Below the pieces are notes generated by a model. That model did not search any database. It saw nothing but the letters and a program-made list of their open reading frames with translations, and had not been told where the DNA came from. From assembly GCF_016406085.1 (NCBI RefSeq), contig NZ_JAEHFJ010000002.1, positions 310,001-374,000 on the forward strand: a stretch of DNA of 64,000 nucleotides, in the 5' to 3' direction. The stretch comes from Aureibaculum flavum. Lineage in GTDB: Bacteria; Bacteroidota; Bacteroidia; Flavobacteriales; Flavobacteriaceae. Below, piece after piece: positions 27,728 to 36,478 of the stretch. Position 1 is the stretch's first letter. Each line of letters begins with the position of its first letter. The position numbers and the translations under genes were made by a program.

Positions 27728-30229
27728 ATGAAAGCATCCAAACTGAAATATAGTTTTTTGTTCATAGTCATATCATTCGCATTACTAACTTCTTGTAAGG
27801 ACGAAGATGATTTATTTCCACAAATAAGCAAGAGTGTAAAAAACATTACAGAGATAGCTTCACAGAACCCTGAGTTATCTACGTTTTTAAGTGCCTTAAA
27901 ACAAACAGGATTAGACTCAACGTTTAGTACCGCAACAACATTTACCGTTTTTGCTCCTAAAAACGATGCTTTTACAGGTTTAAATTTAACAAATCTTAGC
28001 AATGATTCACTTCAAAACATTCTATTAAATCATGTATTAAGTACTGTTACACCTGATTTTACAGCCAACATGACTACTGGTTATTTAACCTCTATGGCAA
28101 CAGGACCTGACGGTAATAATCTTAGTTTTTTTACTGATAACAGTGATGGTTTAAAGTTTAACGGAATGGCATCTTTGGCAAGTGGAATGTATGATATTGG
28201 AGCAACCAATGGTATTGTACATGTTGTTGATGCTTTATTAACACCTCCAACCGTTCTTGATCATGTAAAAGCGAATCCAGAATTTTCAATGCTCGCAGAA
28301 GCCATTGAAAAATCGGATATAAAAGACGTTTTAGATGCAAAGGATAGCTTATTTACCTTATTTGCACCAAGTAATGCCGCTTTTGAAAAATTTATGATGG
28401 ACGCAAACGGAGCATTCGGATGGACGTCTTTAGATGACATTCCCATGGATGTTCTTAACCAAGTATTGCTATATCATATAGTCTCTGGAGAAAATATTTT
28501 ATCTTCTTTAATAGATGGAACAGCACAAACAAGTATGCAAGGAGAATCTTTTGACATTTCAGGCACTTCTATTAATGATGCATCCTATACAGACGCTACC
28601 ATCAATTTAACCGATGTGCAAGGCGTAAATGGTGTAATGCATGGTGTAGACAAAGTATTGCTAACGGAAGATGTTTTTCAAAGTATTTTAAGTGCCACAC
28701 TTAACATGGTTGAAAGATGTGAAGACAGAGGGTTTTCAACTTTTTTAGCAGCCATTGAAAAAGCTGGAATGACAACGATGTTAGCAACAGATGACTTAAC
28801 GGCTTTCGCTCCAAATAATGATGGTTTTAATGCGTTATTCATATTAACTGAAAATTTTGAAAGCCTAGACGATTTTGATACTCCCGAAGAGTTAGCGGTT
28901 TTAAAAGATCTATTAAATTACCAATTGTATGCTGGTCAACTTTCAGCAGGAGATTTAACAGATGGAGGATCGGTTACAACATTATTTGGAGACACTTTTA
29001 AAGTAGATTTGAGTGGAGACAATCCAAGATTGAAACCCTCTTTTACGGATGCCATACCTTCCGGATTAGTAACACCAAATATCGGATCTAGTAATGGTAT
29101 TATTCATGAAATAAATAGAGTTTTAATTCCACAAGCATTATTAGGTGCCTTAGGCATTGTGGTTGACCAAGGTTGTAATGGACCACATCCGGTAGGAGAT
29201 CCAAATTTAGTATTCTTTGACTGGGATGCTAATGGCCCTTGGTGGGGAGCCGTAGCTGCAGAAAATGATGCAGCATTAAGTTTGGATGGTTCTAGTTATG
29301 GTAGAGCTAATTTTACGACATCAGGGGGAGGCTGGAATGATATGTATTGGAGAAATGATGGAAGCACATTTAATGGAGCAAGCACTGTAGGCACCAACTT
29401 AAACGATTATGTATTAAAATTTGATATCCGTACCATTGAACCTATATCCGCAGGAGCATTTAAATTTAGATTCCGTAGTGATGCAAACGACGCATTTTAC
29501 GATTGGAAACCTTGGTCTGATACTGGTGAAGCATTAGATACTGAAGGAGGGTGGATTACGATAGAAATTCCATTATCAGCACTTGGACAACCTGATTTTT
29601 CAGCTGTAAATCAAGAATTCGGGATGGCATTTGAGGATGGCGGAGCAGCAATTTTATTAAATTTTGCTATAGACAATGTTCGTTTTGACGCTCCTGATTA
29701 TAGCTGTGGCGGACCAGATCCCGTTTCAGATTCAAATTTGGTATTCTATGATTGGGATGCTAATGGTGCTTGGTGGGGTGCCGCAGCTGCCGAAAATGAT
29801 GCTTCCATAAGTTTAGATGGTTCGAGCTACGGTAGAGTTAATCTCACCACGGGAGGTGGAGGCTGGAATGATATGTTTTGGAGAAATGACGCTAGCACAT
29901 TCAATGGAGCAAGCACTGTAGGTACCAATATAAACGACTATGTTTTAAAATTTGATCTCTATACCATTGAACCAATAGCTGCAGGAACTTTTAGATTTAG
30001 ATTTCATAGTGACGCAACTGATGCTATTTATGATTGGCAACCTTGGGTTGATACTGGTGAAGCACTTGATACTGGAGGTCAATGGGTCACTTACACAATA
30101 CCGCTATCCGTTATCGGACAACCTGATTTCGGTGCAGTGAATCAAGAATTTGGATTGGCAATCGAAGATAATGGAAATCCATTATTGTTAAATTTCGCAA
30201 TTGACAATGTAAGGTTTGAAGCTAATTAA
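27728..30229 (+). CDS. FAS1-repeat lipoprotein with two tandem C-terminal beta-sandwich modules
   Basis: An 833-residue lipoprotein (signal ending ALLTSC, Cys23). Three fasciclin (FAS1) domains follow at roughly residues 37-172, 175-313 and 325-468, recognised by TFTVFAPKNDAF, FTLFAPSNAAFEKF, TAFAPNNDGFNAL and the NGIVHVVDALL / NGVMHGVDKVLL / NGIIHEINRVLI motifs. After a linker come two closely similar modules, residues 491-667 and 668-833, beginning with LVFFDWDANGPWWGA and LVFYDWDANGAWWGA and ending in FAIDNVRF. These look like glycan-binding beta-sandwiches. As last gene of the susCD operon it probably binds or presents mannan at the surface. FAS1 domains mediate adhesion elsewhere; the combination is unusual and its function is unknown. 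Confidence 0.8.
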   Translation: MKASKLKYSFLFIVISFALLTSCKDEDDLFPQISKSVKNITEIASQNPELSTFLSALKQTGLDSTFSTATTFTVFAPKNDAFTGLNLTNLSNDSLQNILLNHVLSTVTPDFTANMTTGYLTSMATGPDGNNLSFFTDNSDGLKFNGMASLASGMYDIGATNGIVHVVDALLTPPTVLDHVKANPEFSMLAEAIEKSDIKDVLDAKDSLFTLFAPSNAAFEKFMMDANGAFGWTSLDDIPMDVLNQVLLYHIVSGENILSSLIDGTAQTSMQGESFDISGTSINDASYTDATINLTDVQGVNGVMHGVDKVLLTEDVFQSILSATLNMVERCEDRGFSTFLAAIEKAGMTTMLATDDLTAFAPNNDGFNALFILTENFESLDDFDTPEELAVLKDLLNYQLYAGQLSAGDLTDGGSVTTLFGDTFKVDLSGDNPRLKPSFTDAIPSGLVTPNIGSSNGIIHEINRVLIPQALLGALGIVVDQGCNGPHPVGDPNLVFFDWDANGPWWGAVAAENDAALSLDGSSYGRANFTTSGGGWNDMYWRNDGSTFNGASTVGTNLNDYVLKFDIRTIEPISAGAFKFRFRSDANDAFYDWKPWSDTGEALDTEGGWITIEIPLSALGQPDFSAVNQEFGMAFEDGGAAILLNFAIDNVRFDAPDYSCGGPDPVSDSNLVFYDWDANGAWWGAAAAENDASISLDGSSYGRVNLTTGGGGWNDMFWRNDASTFNGASTVGTNINDYVLKFDLYTIEPIAAGTFRFRFHSDATDAIYDWQPWVDTGEALDTGGQWVTYTIPLSVIGQPDFGAVNQEFGLAIEDNGNPLLLNFAIDNVRFEAN
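29198..30229 (+). repeat. Intragenic tandem duplication of a 177-codon module
   Basis: Units 29198-29728 (531 bp) and 29729-30229 encode the two C-terminal modules of the FAS1 lipoprotein. They share long stretches almost unchanged, such as GGGWNDM-WRND and STFNGASTVGTN, and differ mainly at surface-type positions. The period is exactly 531 bp. The second copy ends at the stop codon. This is a relatively recent in-frame duplication. Confidence 0.9.
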
Positions 30230-30251
30230 TATCGTTTCAGTAGAAGATAAT

Positions 30252-30285
30252 AAAACCGCTATACTTTAAAAAGTATAGCGGTTTT
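30252..30285. terminator. Strong intrinsic terminator after the susCD operon
   Basis: A 15-bp perfect stem, AAAACCGCTATACTT (30252-30266) and AAGTATAGCGGTTTT (30271-30285), with a 4-nt loop lies 23 bp after the FAS1 gene. The arms carry A and T runs on the outside, so it can end transcription from both the susCD operon and the convergent GH5 gene. Confidence 0.85.
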
Positions 30286-30390
30286 AAAAAAACATTAGTT
30301 CTTATTGATTCATAAGTTGTAACTCAATAAAGTAATTATTAAATCTTTCTCACTTTTTCAAGAAACCATTCTGAGATTTAAACTTTTATT

Positions 30391-31401
30391 TTAGTATTTA
30401 TAACTCTGTAATTTCTTTTTAAAATACTTCCCATGCCTTGATGGCGTATATTTATCATCAATAAAAAGACGTGGTGCCCATTCTTTATCAAAAACCCAAA
30501 CCACATAAGAAATACCTTTTTCATCTGAATAATTAGTAATAGCATCACCATAAGACTCATCACTAACTACAGGAGAATGAGCTCCAGGATCTTCAGGACC
30601 GCTAAAACCAATTTCTGTTAAAATTACTGGATATTTATCTTTTACAAATCCCCAATCTTTTGTCCATTTTTCCTCCCATGGCTTTTCACGTTTTTGAGGA
30701 TAAGGATGAGAAACATAAGCTATCCCTTCAACATCCAAAGGACTATCTTTTACTGGAGTAAGGTCATAGGCCCAATTGAATCCGGCAACTAACGGAATAC
30801 CTTCTCCTCCATTGGCCCGAAGAATGCCAATCATTTCTTTATTTAGTTCTTTCCATTGCTCCCATGTAATTGTTCCCAATTCATTATTATAAGTAGTAGG
30901 TTCATTAAAAAGCTCATAAAAAGCTACAGTTGGATTCTTTCCATATTTTTTACCTATGGTCCTCCAAAAATCAAAGGTTTGTTTTTTATCTGTATCATAC
31001 ATATCATGTTGATACATTTCAGTACGTAAATTCCCGATACTATGCCAGTCTATTACAACATACATTCCCAATTCACCTGCCCATTGAATACCATCGTCTA
31101 AAAGTTTTAGATACGCATCTTTACCTCTTTTCTTCCATGCTGTTGGATGTACAGGAAACCGCACCAAGTTAGCTCCCCAATGCTTCATTTCTTCGAAGTA
31201 TGATTTATTCCACAACTGTTGACGCTCAAGTTTATCAGGATCACTAGTATTTAGACCTCTAAAAACTGCAACTTTCCCATCTGCTTTCACAAAGCTATTC
31301 CCAGAAACACTAACCCTACTTAAGACTTCTTGAGCATGCACAAAATTAATAGCAAGAAGTAAGATAAAAGTTGCTACCGTTTTATTCAAAAAAATTTTCA
31401 T
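30391..31401 (-). CDS. Secreted GH5-family beta-glycanase (endoglucanase-type)
   Basis: A 336-residue protein with a signal peptide (cleavage near NFVHAQ) and a single GH5 barrel. FRGLNTSDPDKL near residue 48, VRFPVHPTAW near 80, VVIDWHSIGN near 115, acid/base Glu167 in FYELFNEP and nucleophile Glu263 in VILTEIGFSG are visible. The fold is of the bacterial endoglucanase type rather than the GH5_7 mannanase type, so it may cut glucan or glucomannan. It has no sorting domain and no lipobox, so it is periplasmic or released. It is monocistronic with its own operator candidate 158 bp upstream, shared with the mannan promoters. Confidence 0.88.
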   Translation of the reverse strand: MKIFLNKTVATFILLLAINFVHAQEVLSRVSVSGNSFVKADGKVAVFRGLNTSDPDKLERQQLWNKSYFEEMKHWGANLVRFPVHPTAWKKRGKDAYLKLLDDGIQWAGELGMYVVIDWHSIGNLRTEMYQHDMYDTDKKQTFDFWRTIGKKYGKNPTVAFYELFNEPTTYNNELGTITWEQWKELNKEMIGILRANGGEGIPLVAGFNWAYDLTPVKDSPLDVEGIAYVSHPYPQKREKPWEEKWTKDWGFVKDKYPVILTEIGFSGPEDPGAHSPVVSDESYGDAITNYSDEKGISYVVWVFDKEWAPRLFIDDKYTPSRHGKYFKKKLQSYKY

Positions 31402-31559
31402 GATTTTATTTTTATAAGATTATTACTATTTTGATTAGCAGTTAAAAAGTGCTACGCCTATTCTATTATTTAAATATTGGCTATGTAAACATTGAATAGA
31501 TACGTAAAGGTCTTCATAAAATTTATAAAAATTTTACACTTGAATGTTTAGTTTATAAG

Positions 31560-31579
31560 ATTGATAATATAGTATCAAT
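31560..31579. promoter_or_regulatory. Operator candidate 3: ATTGATA-N6-TATCAAT
   Basis: Perfect 7-bp arms (31560-31566 and 31573-31579) around a 6-bp spacer (ATATAG), with the same core and spacing as the dyads before the GH26 and GH5 genes. It lies in the 326-bp gap 31402-31727, 158 bp upstream of the GH5 start. No TAnnTTTG box was found at the matching distance. The rest of the gap shows no supported gene. Confidence 0.5.
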
Positions 31580-31727
31580 AATCGAAATTTTTGACAATTC
31601 TATACATCCCTAAAGCATATGGAATAAGATTAATTTACGTACCGAATGAATAGGCATTTACAGATAATGAAAAGCTTGAAAGAAACCGCCCATAATTTAT
31701 TACACCGACAGAACTCAGACTGTCTTC

Positions 31728-32573
31728 CTATTTTGCGTAGTCATTAAAAAACTCTTCGGTATCTTTTAAATCTTTTAAACCTAGTATCCAACAGACTTCA
31801 GAAAGATCTGAGAAGTCTAAACCTCCATCAAAAATAGCCTCATTTTTGTATCGCCCCTCTTGACCGTTGTATTTATTTGAGGTTTTAATGGCTAGCTGCC
31901 AAATAGCAAGTAATTTTGGATCAGAAATTTTACTTTCCCAATTTTTAAACTCAGCATCATGAAATCCTGGAGTTCCGTTTCCAACCGCATTACCATCTGG
32001 TATTTTTTGATAATCCGTATTGTTTTTTACAAAGAGTAACTCTTCTGGAGTTGTTGTCTTTTCATTCCAATCACTATGCTGTACTACATGAAAACGTTTA
32101 GAAATGTCCACATTAGGCATATCTGCTTGAATAACTTTTATAAGGGCTGCGGTAAAATCAGACTGACCTGCTTCTGCAATCCAAATATCACCGTTATTGA
32201 GTAATGTTTTTTTAACAATAACGTTTACATTCTTTATCGCATTTTTAAAATTTTCATGTGCATCTGTCCAATTATTGCCAAAAGCCAATTTCATTAAATC
32301 ATTTGGCGGCACATACAAGCCTTTTTGAATACCATAAGTACCTGCTACTGCATGAAAGTTTATTTTCGAATACAAGGTGTCAGACAAAATAGTAGCTAAA
32401 GCTGCAGCCGTGTGTAAGTCGTCTACATCTGTTTTACAATCAAACTGCACTAATAATAAATCTCTTTCTTTATTGAAATCACCTTCGCTTGAGATTTTTA
32501 TATCCGTAGCATGGCCATTAAACGTTAAAAAGCAGATTGCCAAGGCTATTAGAACTACTATTTTATTTTTCAT
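31728..32573 (-). CDS. Secreted nucleoside-hydrolase-like protein of unknown function
   Basis: A 281-residue protein with a signal peptide (MKNKIVVLIALAICFLTFNGHA). The segment LLLVQFDCKTDVDDLHTAAAL near residue 40 resembles the calcium-binding Asp-rich motif at the N-terminus of nucleoside hydrolases (DxDxxxDD-like), and WIAEAGQSDFTAALIKVI near residue 135 fits the same alpha/beta fold. The first Asp of the usual motif is shifted, so nucleoside hydrolysis is not assured. It follows GH26 by 69 bp and seems part of that operon, which suggests an exported N- or C-glycosidase or an accessory binding role in mannan use. I do not recognise a characterised homologue. Confidence 0.6.
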   Translation of the reverse strand: MKNKIVVLIALAICFLTFNGHATDIKISSEGDFNKERDLLLVQFDCKTDVDDLHTAAALATILSDTLYSKINFHAVAGTYGIQKGLYVPPNDLMKLAFGNNWTDAHENFKNAIKNVNVIVKKTLLNNGDIWIAEAGQSDFTAALIKVIQADMPNVDISKRFHVVQHSDWNEKTTTPEELLFVKNNTDYQKIPDGNAVGNGTPGFHDAEFKNWESKISDPKLLAIWQLAIKTSNKYNGQEGRYKNEAIFDGGLDFSDLSEVCWILGLKDLKDTEEFFNDYAK

Positions 32574-32642
32574 TTCTATTATATTTTAAGTTATAAAATT
32601 GTGACTTTTAATTTCTATTATATTCTAATTTTCTGAGTAATT

Positions 32643-33638
32643 TTATTCATTAAATAAAATTTCATCTCTTGTTATAACATTAGAATACTTATAAATATCC
32701 TTAACACCTTCATCTGTATTTGCAGTTTTTAGCCATCCTGACCAAACCATGAACCATGACCATTTTGGTTGAGCCTCTAAAATAATAACATTTGGTAATT
32801 GCCCAACTTCACCAAGAGCAATTGGTTTACCTTCTGCCAATTTCAATAATTGCTCATAATCTTTTTGCTCATAATCATAATGATACACATCTGTAGCTAG
32901 CACATCAACATATTGATGTCCTGGATAAAAATCTTTGTATTCAAAAGCTTCATCATTGGGTATGTCTCTAGGAGCATTGGCATTCCAAACCCAAATCAGA
33001 TTATTTATTTTATGATAATCTGTCAATCGTTGGTACAATAATTTCCACAGCTTGGCAAATCCTTCTTCTCCCTTTTTGTCTCCCCACCAAAACCAAACAC
33101 CATTCATTTCGTGATAAGGTCTAAACAATACCGGTATTTTATTTTTTTGAATCTCTTTTAAGTGAATTGCCAATTGATCTACTTGATGCAGCCATCTCTT
33201 GTGCAATAAAGTTCCTGGTGTAACAAGGTCTTTCCAATCTTTATTAGAAATTTCACTTTGAACACTCTCTTTCCAACCATAAGGTGCGTCATCTGATGGT
33301 TTACCTACATGCCACATTAATGTAATTATTGCACCTTCTTTATGTTTTTTTATGACTTCGTTTACAAGTTTATAACCAGGGTCAACCTCACCATTACTCC
33401 AATAAAAATCAGCTCCCCAAATGGCAGGGTATTTTCCGGTCATATTTTTCACACTATCATAAAATCGATTTGTTTCATGACTATAACAATGCTGGCCTGA
33501 TAAAATTTTATCATCTAAACCATTGATATATTTCAACAATCCTTTGACTTCTTTTGAAGAATTTTTATTAACAGGTTCGTTTTGAGCTTGACAAAAAGCA
33601 CTGCTTAATATTACCAAAAACAAGATTAAAACTTTCAT
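32643..33638 (-). CDS. GH26 beta-mannanase (secreted)
   Basis: A 331-residue GH26 enzyme with a signal peptide (MKVLILFLVILSSAFCQAQ). Catalytic acid/base Glu177 lies in LFRPYHEMNGVWFWW and nucleophile Glu277 in ALGEVGQ; SGQHCYSHET near residue 47 and LMWHVGKP near 107 are further family segments. There is a Cys at residue 16 but no clear lipobox, so periplasmic or released. It would hydrolyse beta-1,4-mannan; it is clearly different from the lipoprotein GH26 at 18797-19948 and may differ in chain length or exo/endo action. It is 11 bp downstream of the GH9 gene. Confidence 0.93.
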   Translation of the reverse strand: MKVLILFLVILSSAFCQAQNEPVNKNSSKEVKGLLKYINGLDDKILSGQHCYSHETNRFYDSVKNMTGKYPAIWGADFYWSNGEVDPGYKLVNEVIKKHKEGAIITLMWHVGKPSDDAPYGWKESVQSEISNKDWKDLVTPGTLLHKRWLHQVDQLAIHLKEIQKNKIPVLFRPYHEMNGVWFWWGDKKGEEGFAKLWKLLYQRLTDYHKINNLIWVWNANAPRDIPNDEAFEYKDFYPGHQYVDVLATDVYHYDYEQKDYEQLLKLAEGKPIALGEVGQLPNVIILEAQPKWSWFMVWSGWLKTANTDEGVKDIYKYSNVITRDEILFNE

Positions 33639-33649
33639 AACTATAATTT

Positions 33650-36148
33650 TTATTTATCTAATAATTGATCTGCTGCTAATACGAGAAACATATAATCTGT
33701 TGTACCTCCTCCTAGCACATATTCAGTTTGCTGCCATAAGAAAGGCCATTCTAATAATTCAGGAAAATCGGGACGAATTAATGCTGTACCCGAACCAATA
33801 CCTCCGGGTATATAAGAGTGTTCTCCCCTATTTATTCCATAAGCCTGTGTTAACGATCTTGACCCCACACCACTAGCAAATGAAGATGTATTTATACCAG
33901 GATGTACTCCTAAAACAAAATTCATTGCATTCAACATATATTTCTTCGGAAAAATATCTGGATAACTCGTATGGAAATAATACTGTCTTACCCCAAAATT
34001 TTGAATTCCCCAACCTGCTCCCCAAATATTTGGTTTATACACCAAACCATAAGGAGTTTCTTTTTCCAATTGTTTTACATTCTCTAAATAATCTTCAACC
34101 CCACTTTCTATTTTTGATTTAAACTTTTTACTATCAACAAGAGGTATCGCCGGACCAACAATCCACCCTACTTTTTCTATATTTTCAGTAATAACTTTGG
34201 TATTATCTTTTAAAAATTTTGAATAAATGGCATTATTTGTTGTCCTTAATAATTCAACCGCCAATTCAATTTTATCAATCTTTTTATCAGTAGATGTAGT
34301 GACCCATATTACTTCTGCGATTTTCAAACATTTGTCTGCTAGCTCATCATTAAAGCCTTTCAAAACTCTAGCAGTTGCGGCTAAAGCTGAAGCCGTATTT
34401 ATTTCCCTTCTTGGATTATCTTCAGTAAACACCCAACGATCATCGGGAGCTCCTTGCTTACCCATTTCAATGTCAGAAACACCTGATTTTGTCAATTGAG
34501 ACGCACCTGAATAGACCACATTATCACTATGATTAACAGCATCTCCCAATAAAACATATTGACGTTTATGTGGTACAATTATACCTCTATAAAATCGACC
34601 TATTGACTCATAGCCGCCAACAATTGATAATGCTCCATGCTCTATTTGTTGCAAAACATCAGGTTTGCCATCGGGCTGCAATATTTCAACTGTTTTAGTT
34701 TCTTGATTAATACTGGTATTGTCATAATCAACCTTAAAAATTTCGTAAATATGAGCTAATCCTTGAATGGTCGAAGCTTGAGATTCTACTCTAAGATCAT
34801 AGTCTCCTGCATCATGCCAACCTCCCAAATTAATACCAGGTACATGTTCTCCTGATTTAAAAGTAGTTAGTGTTTCTGGGCCTTGTAAATAACCATCAAA
34901 ATGATTTTCATTGACTGGTGCCATTCTTGCATCATCGATATGACATCGTCCATGCCATACTTTATACCTATCATTTACTCGCATATGACACATTTGAACG
35001 GGTAAAAAATACTCTAATGTAGGTTGCCAAACATCTCTTTTATAAACGGCTTCATTAATCTGAAAAGGAGTTGTGCTAAAGTTTTTATATTTTACCACAT
35101 ACATGCCTGGAGTTTTTATTTCAGAAAAATCAAAATGATAATATTTATATCTTAAAAAATTACCCCATTCTGCAGGTTTTGTTGAAACGATTTCTGTAAA
35201 ACCTCCTTGATTATTAATTCTAAGTAATTTTATTTCTTCAACATCAACATCACGTTTATCTGTTTCAATAACAGCAATTTTTTCTTGATTGGGGTGATAC
35301 CCTACTTGCGAGACCTGAACAACAGGACTGTATTTAAAATTCTCTATAACATTTGGTGTTACCAGCCATTCAATAGCATTTTTTGTTTTGCCAGATGGCA
35401 CTAATGATCTTACAACAAACCAACCATTACTATGTTTCGCTCTTCCATCAATTAATTGTAACTCTGAGTTTTGAAGATTTTTTATACTTAACGTCTGACT
35501 TTTATCTTCAGGAGCAATTACCAACTCTTTTCCTGCAGCCATTGGTGATATTTGAAATTCACCATCCGTATCTGTGTAACCTGGTCCGTTCGCTTGGCGA
35601 TTGAATATTCCAAAATCATTATCCATATAATAGGATTTCCCAAATAATATACCAGGAAACAGTTCTATATTCATCCCAACTTTTCCAACCCATTCTTCTG
35701 GGAGCGGCTCGTCTAAATCAACTATAATTTTAAATGCTTTTCCTTGAGGAACAACTTTAAGATTATAAGACAAATTTAAATCGGGATATTCAATAGGGTT
35801 GAACCCTGTTTTATTTTTAGAAGCATCAGGATAGGTCATTCTAACACTTATTTCTTGAGTTTCCTTATTCACTTTCCTTTCCCCAACCTTAGGTACAGGT
35901 TGCCATTGGCCTGGTGTTGGTTCTAAACGCAAATCGCCATTTGTGGCTACACGAATACCATTTTGGATTAACCCTACGCCACCTTGATGACTTTCTGGAT
36001 AAAAATCGTGTGCCAACATAACGTTAGCTCCTTGCATTTCCAAATACTCTAAATTGTTAAGCGTAAAAACTTGAGTAGAATCTAGCTGACTTTGTCCGCT
36101 AATACATGCAAAGCTCAACACTAAAAAAGAAAATAAAAAATGCTTCAT
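33650..36148 (-). CDS. GH9 glycoside hydrolase with long N-terminal module
   Basis: From the ATG at 36148 the protein has 832 residues and an N-terminal signal (MKHFLFSFLVLSFACISGQS); an upstream ATG at 36172 is less compatible with a signal peptide. Residues about 25-280 form an all-beta module I do not recognise. A CelD_N-like domain follows (VQVSQVGYHPNQEKIAVIET), then the GH9 catalytic domain with GGWHDAGDYDLRVESQ near residue 443. Family GH9 acts mostly on beta-1,4-glucans. It is the first gene of the operon with GH26 and the nucleoside-hydrolase-like protein, so it probably attacks glucomannan. The general-acid Glu near the C-terminus could not be placed with certainty. Confidence 0.85.
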   Translation of the reverse strand: MKHFLFSFLVLSFACISGQSQLDSTQVFTLNNLEYLEMQGANVMLAHDFYPESHQGGVGLIQNGIRVATNGDLRLEPTPGQWQPVPKVGERKVNKETQEISVRMTYPDASKNKTGFNPIEYPDLNLSYNLKVVPQGKAFKIIVDLDEPLPEEWVGKVGMNIELFPGILFGKSYYMDNDFGIFNRQANGPGYTDTDGEFQISPMAAGKELVIAPEDKSQTLSIKNLQNSELQLIDGRAKHSNGWFVVRSLVPSGKTKNAIEWLVTPNVIENFKYSPVVQVSQVGYHPNQEKIAVIETDKRDVDVEEIKLLRINNQGGFTEIVSTKPAEWGNFLRYKYYHFDFSEIKTPGMYVVKYKNFSTTPFQINEAVYKRDVWQPTLEYFLPVQMCHMRVNDRYKVWHGRCHIDDARMAPVNENHFDGYLQGPETLTTFKSGEHVPGINLGGWHDAGDYDLRVESQASTIQGLAHIYEIFKVDYDNTSINQETKTVEILQPDGKPDVLQQIEHGALSIVGGYESIGRFYRGIIVPHKRQYVLLGDAVNHSDNVVYSGASQLTKSGVSDIEMGKQGAPDDRWVFTEDNPRREINTASALAATARVLKGFNDELADKCLKIAEVIWVTTSTDKKIDKIELAVELLRTTNNAIYSKFLKDNTKVITENIEKVGWIVGPAIPLVDSKKFKSKIESGVEDYLENVKQLEKETPYGLVYKPNIWGAGWGIQNFGVRQYYFHTSYPDIFPKKYMLNAMNFVLGVHPGINTSSFASGVGSRSLTQAYGINRGEHSYIPGGIGSGTALIRPDFPELLEWPFLWQQTEYVLGGGTTDYMFLVLAADQLLDK

Positions 36149-36263
36149 TATATTAAATTTTATGATTATCAAATTCTAACAAAAAAACTACAACTTAGAA
36201 AATTTTATTGTGATCTAAATTCCACTAGTTTCTATGTAAATATATTTAACATAAAGCTAATAA

Positions 36264-36271
36264 CAAATCTA
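36264..36271 (-). promoter_or_regulatory. Candidate -7 promoter element of the GH9 operon
   Basis: On the minus strand these bases read TAGATTTG, an exact TAnnTTTG match, 116-123 bp before the GH9 start. It sits in the 330-bp divergent gap 36149-36478 between GH9 and the GPH symporter. A weak TTTA-like -33 match lies 18 bp upstream. Nothing else was recognised in the gap. Confidence 0.35.
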
Positions 36272-36478
36272 TTTCGTTCAAAATACTTGTAAAAAACACA
36301 CATTACAACAATTGTATTATTGCACGCTTCATCATTTATACTAGTTTATTTTGTATTGGATTATTTTTACACTGAAATACGACAGTTACTTCTTTACCCA
36401 TAATTGATTTTTTTTGAAAAAGAACAAATGATATAAGCTTTACTCGAACCATTAATTAGTTAATTCTTTAAAAACAAA

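Noticed and set aside
31700-31722. GACAG-N8-CTGTC hairpin after the nucleoside-hydrolase-like gene
   Set aside because: A five-bp stem without a T-run in the direction of transcription.
31646-31747. 33-codon ORF on the plus strand starting MNRHLQIMK
   Set aside because: It overlaps the end of the minus-strand gene, has no recognisable similarity and no ribosome-binding context.
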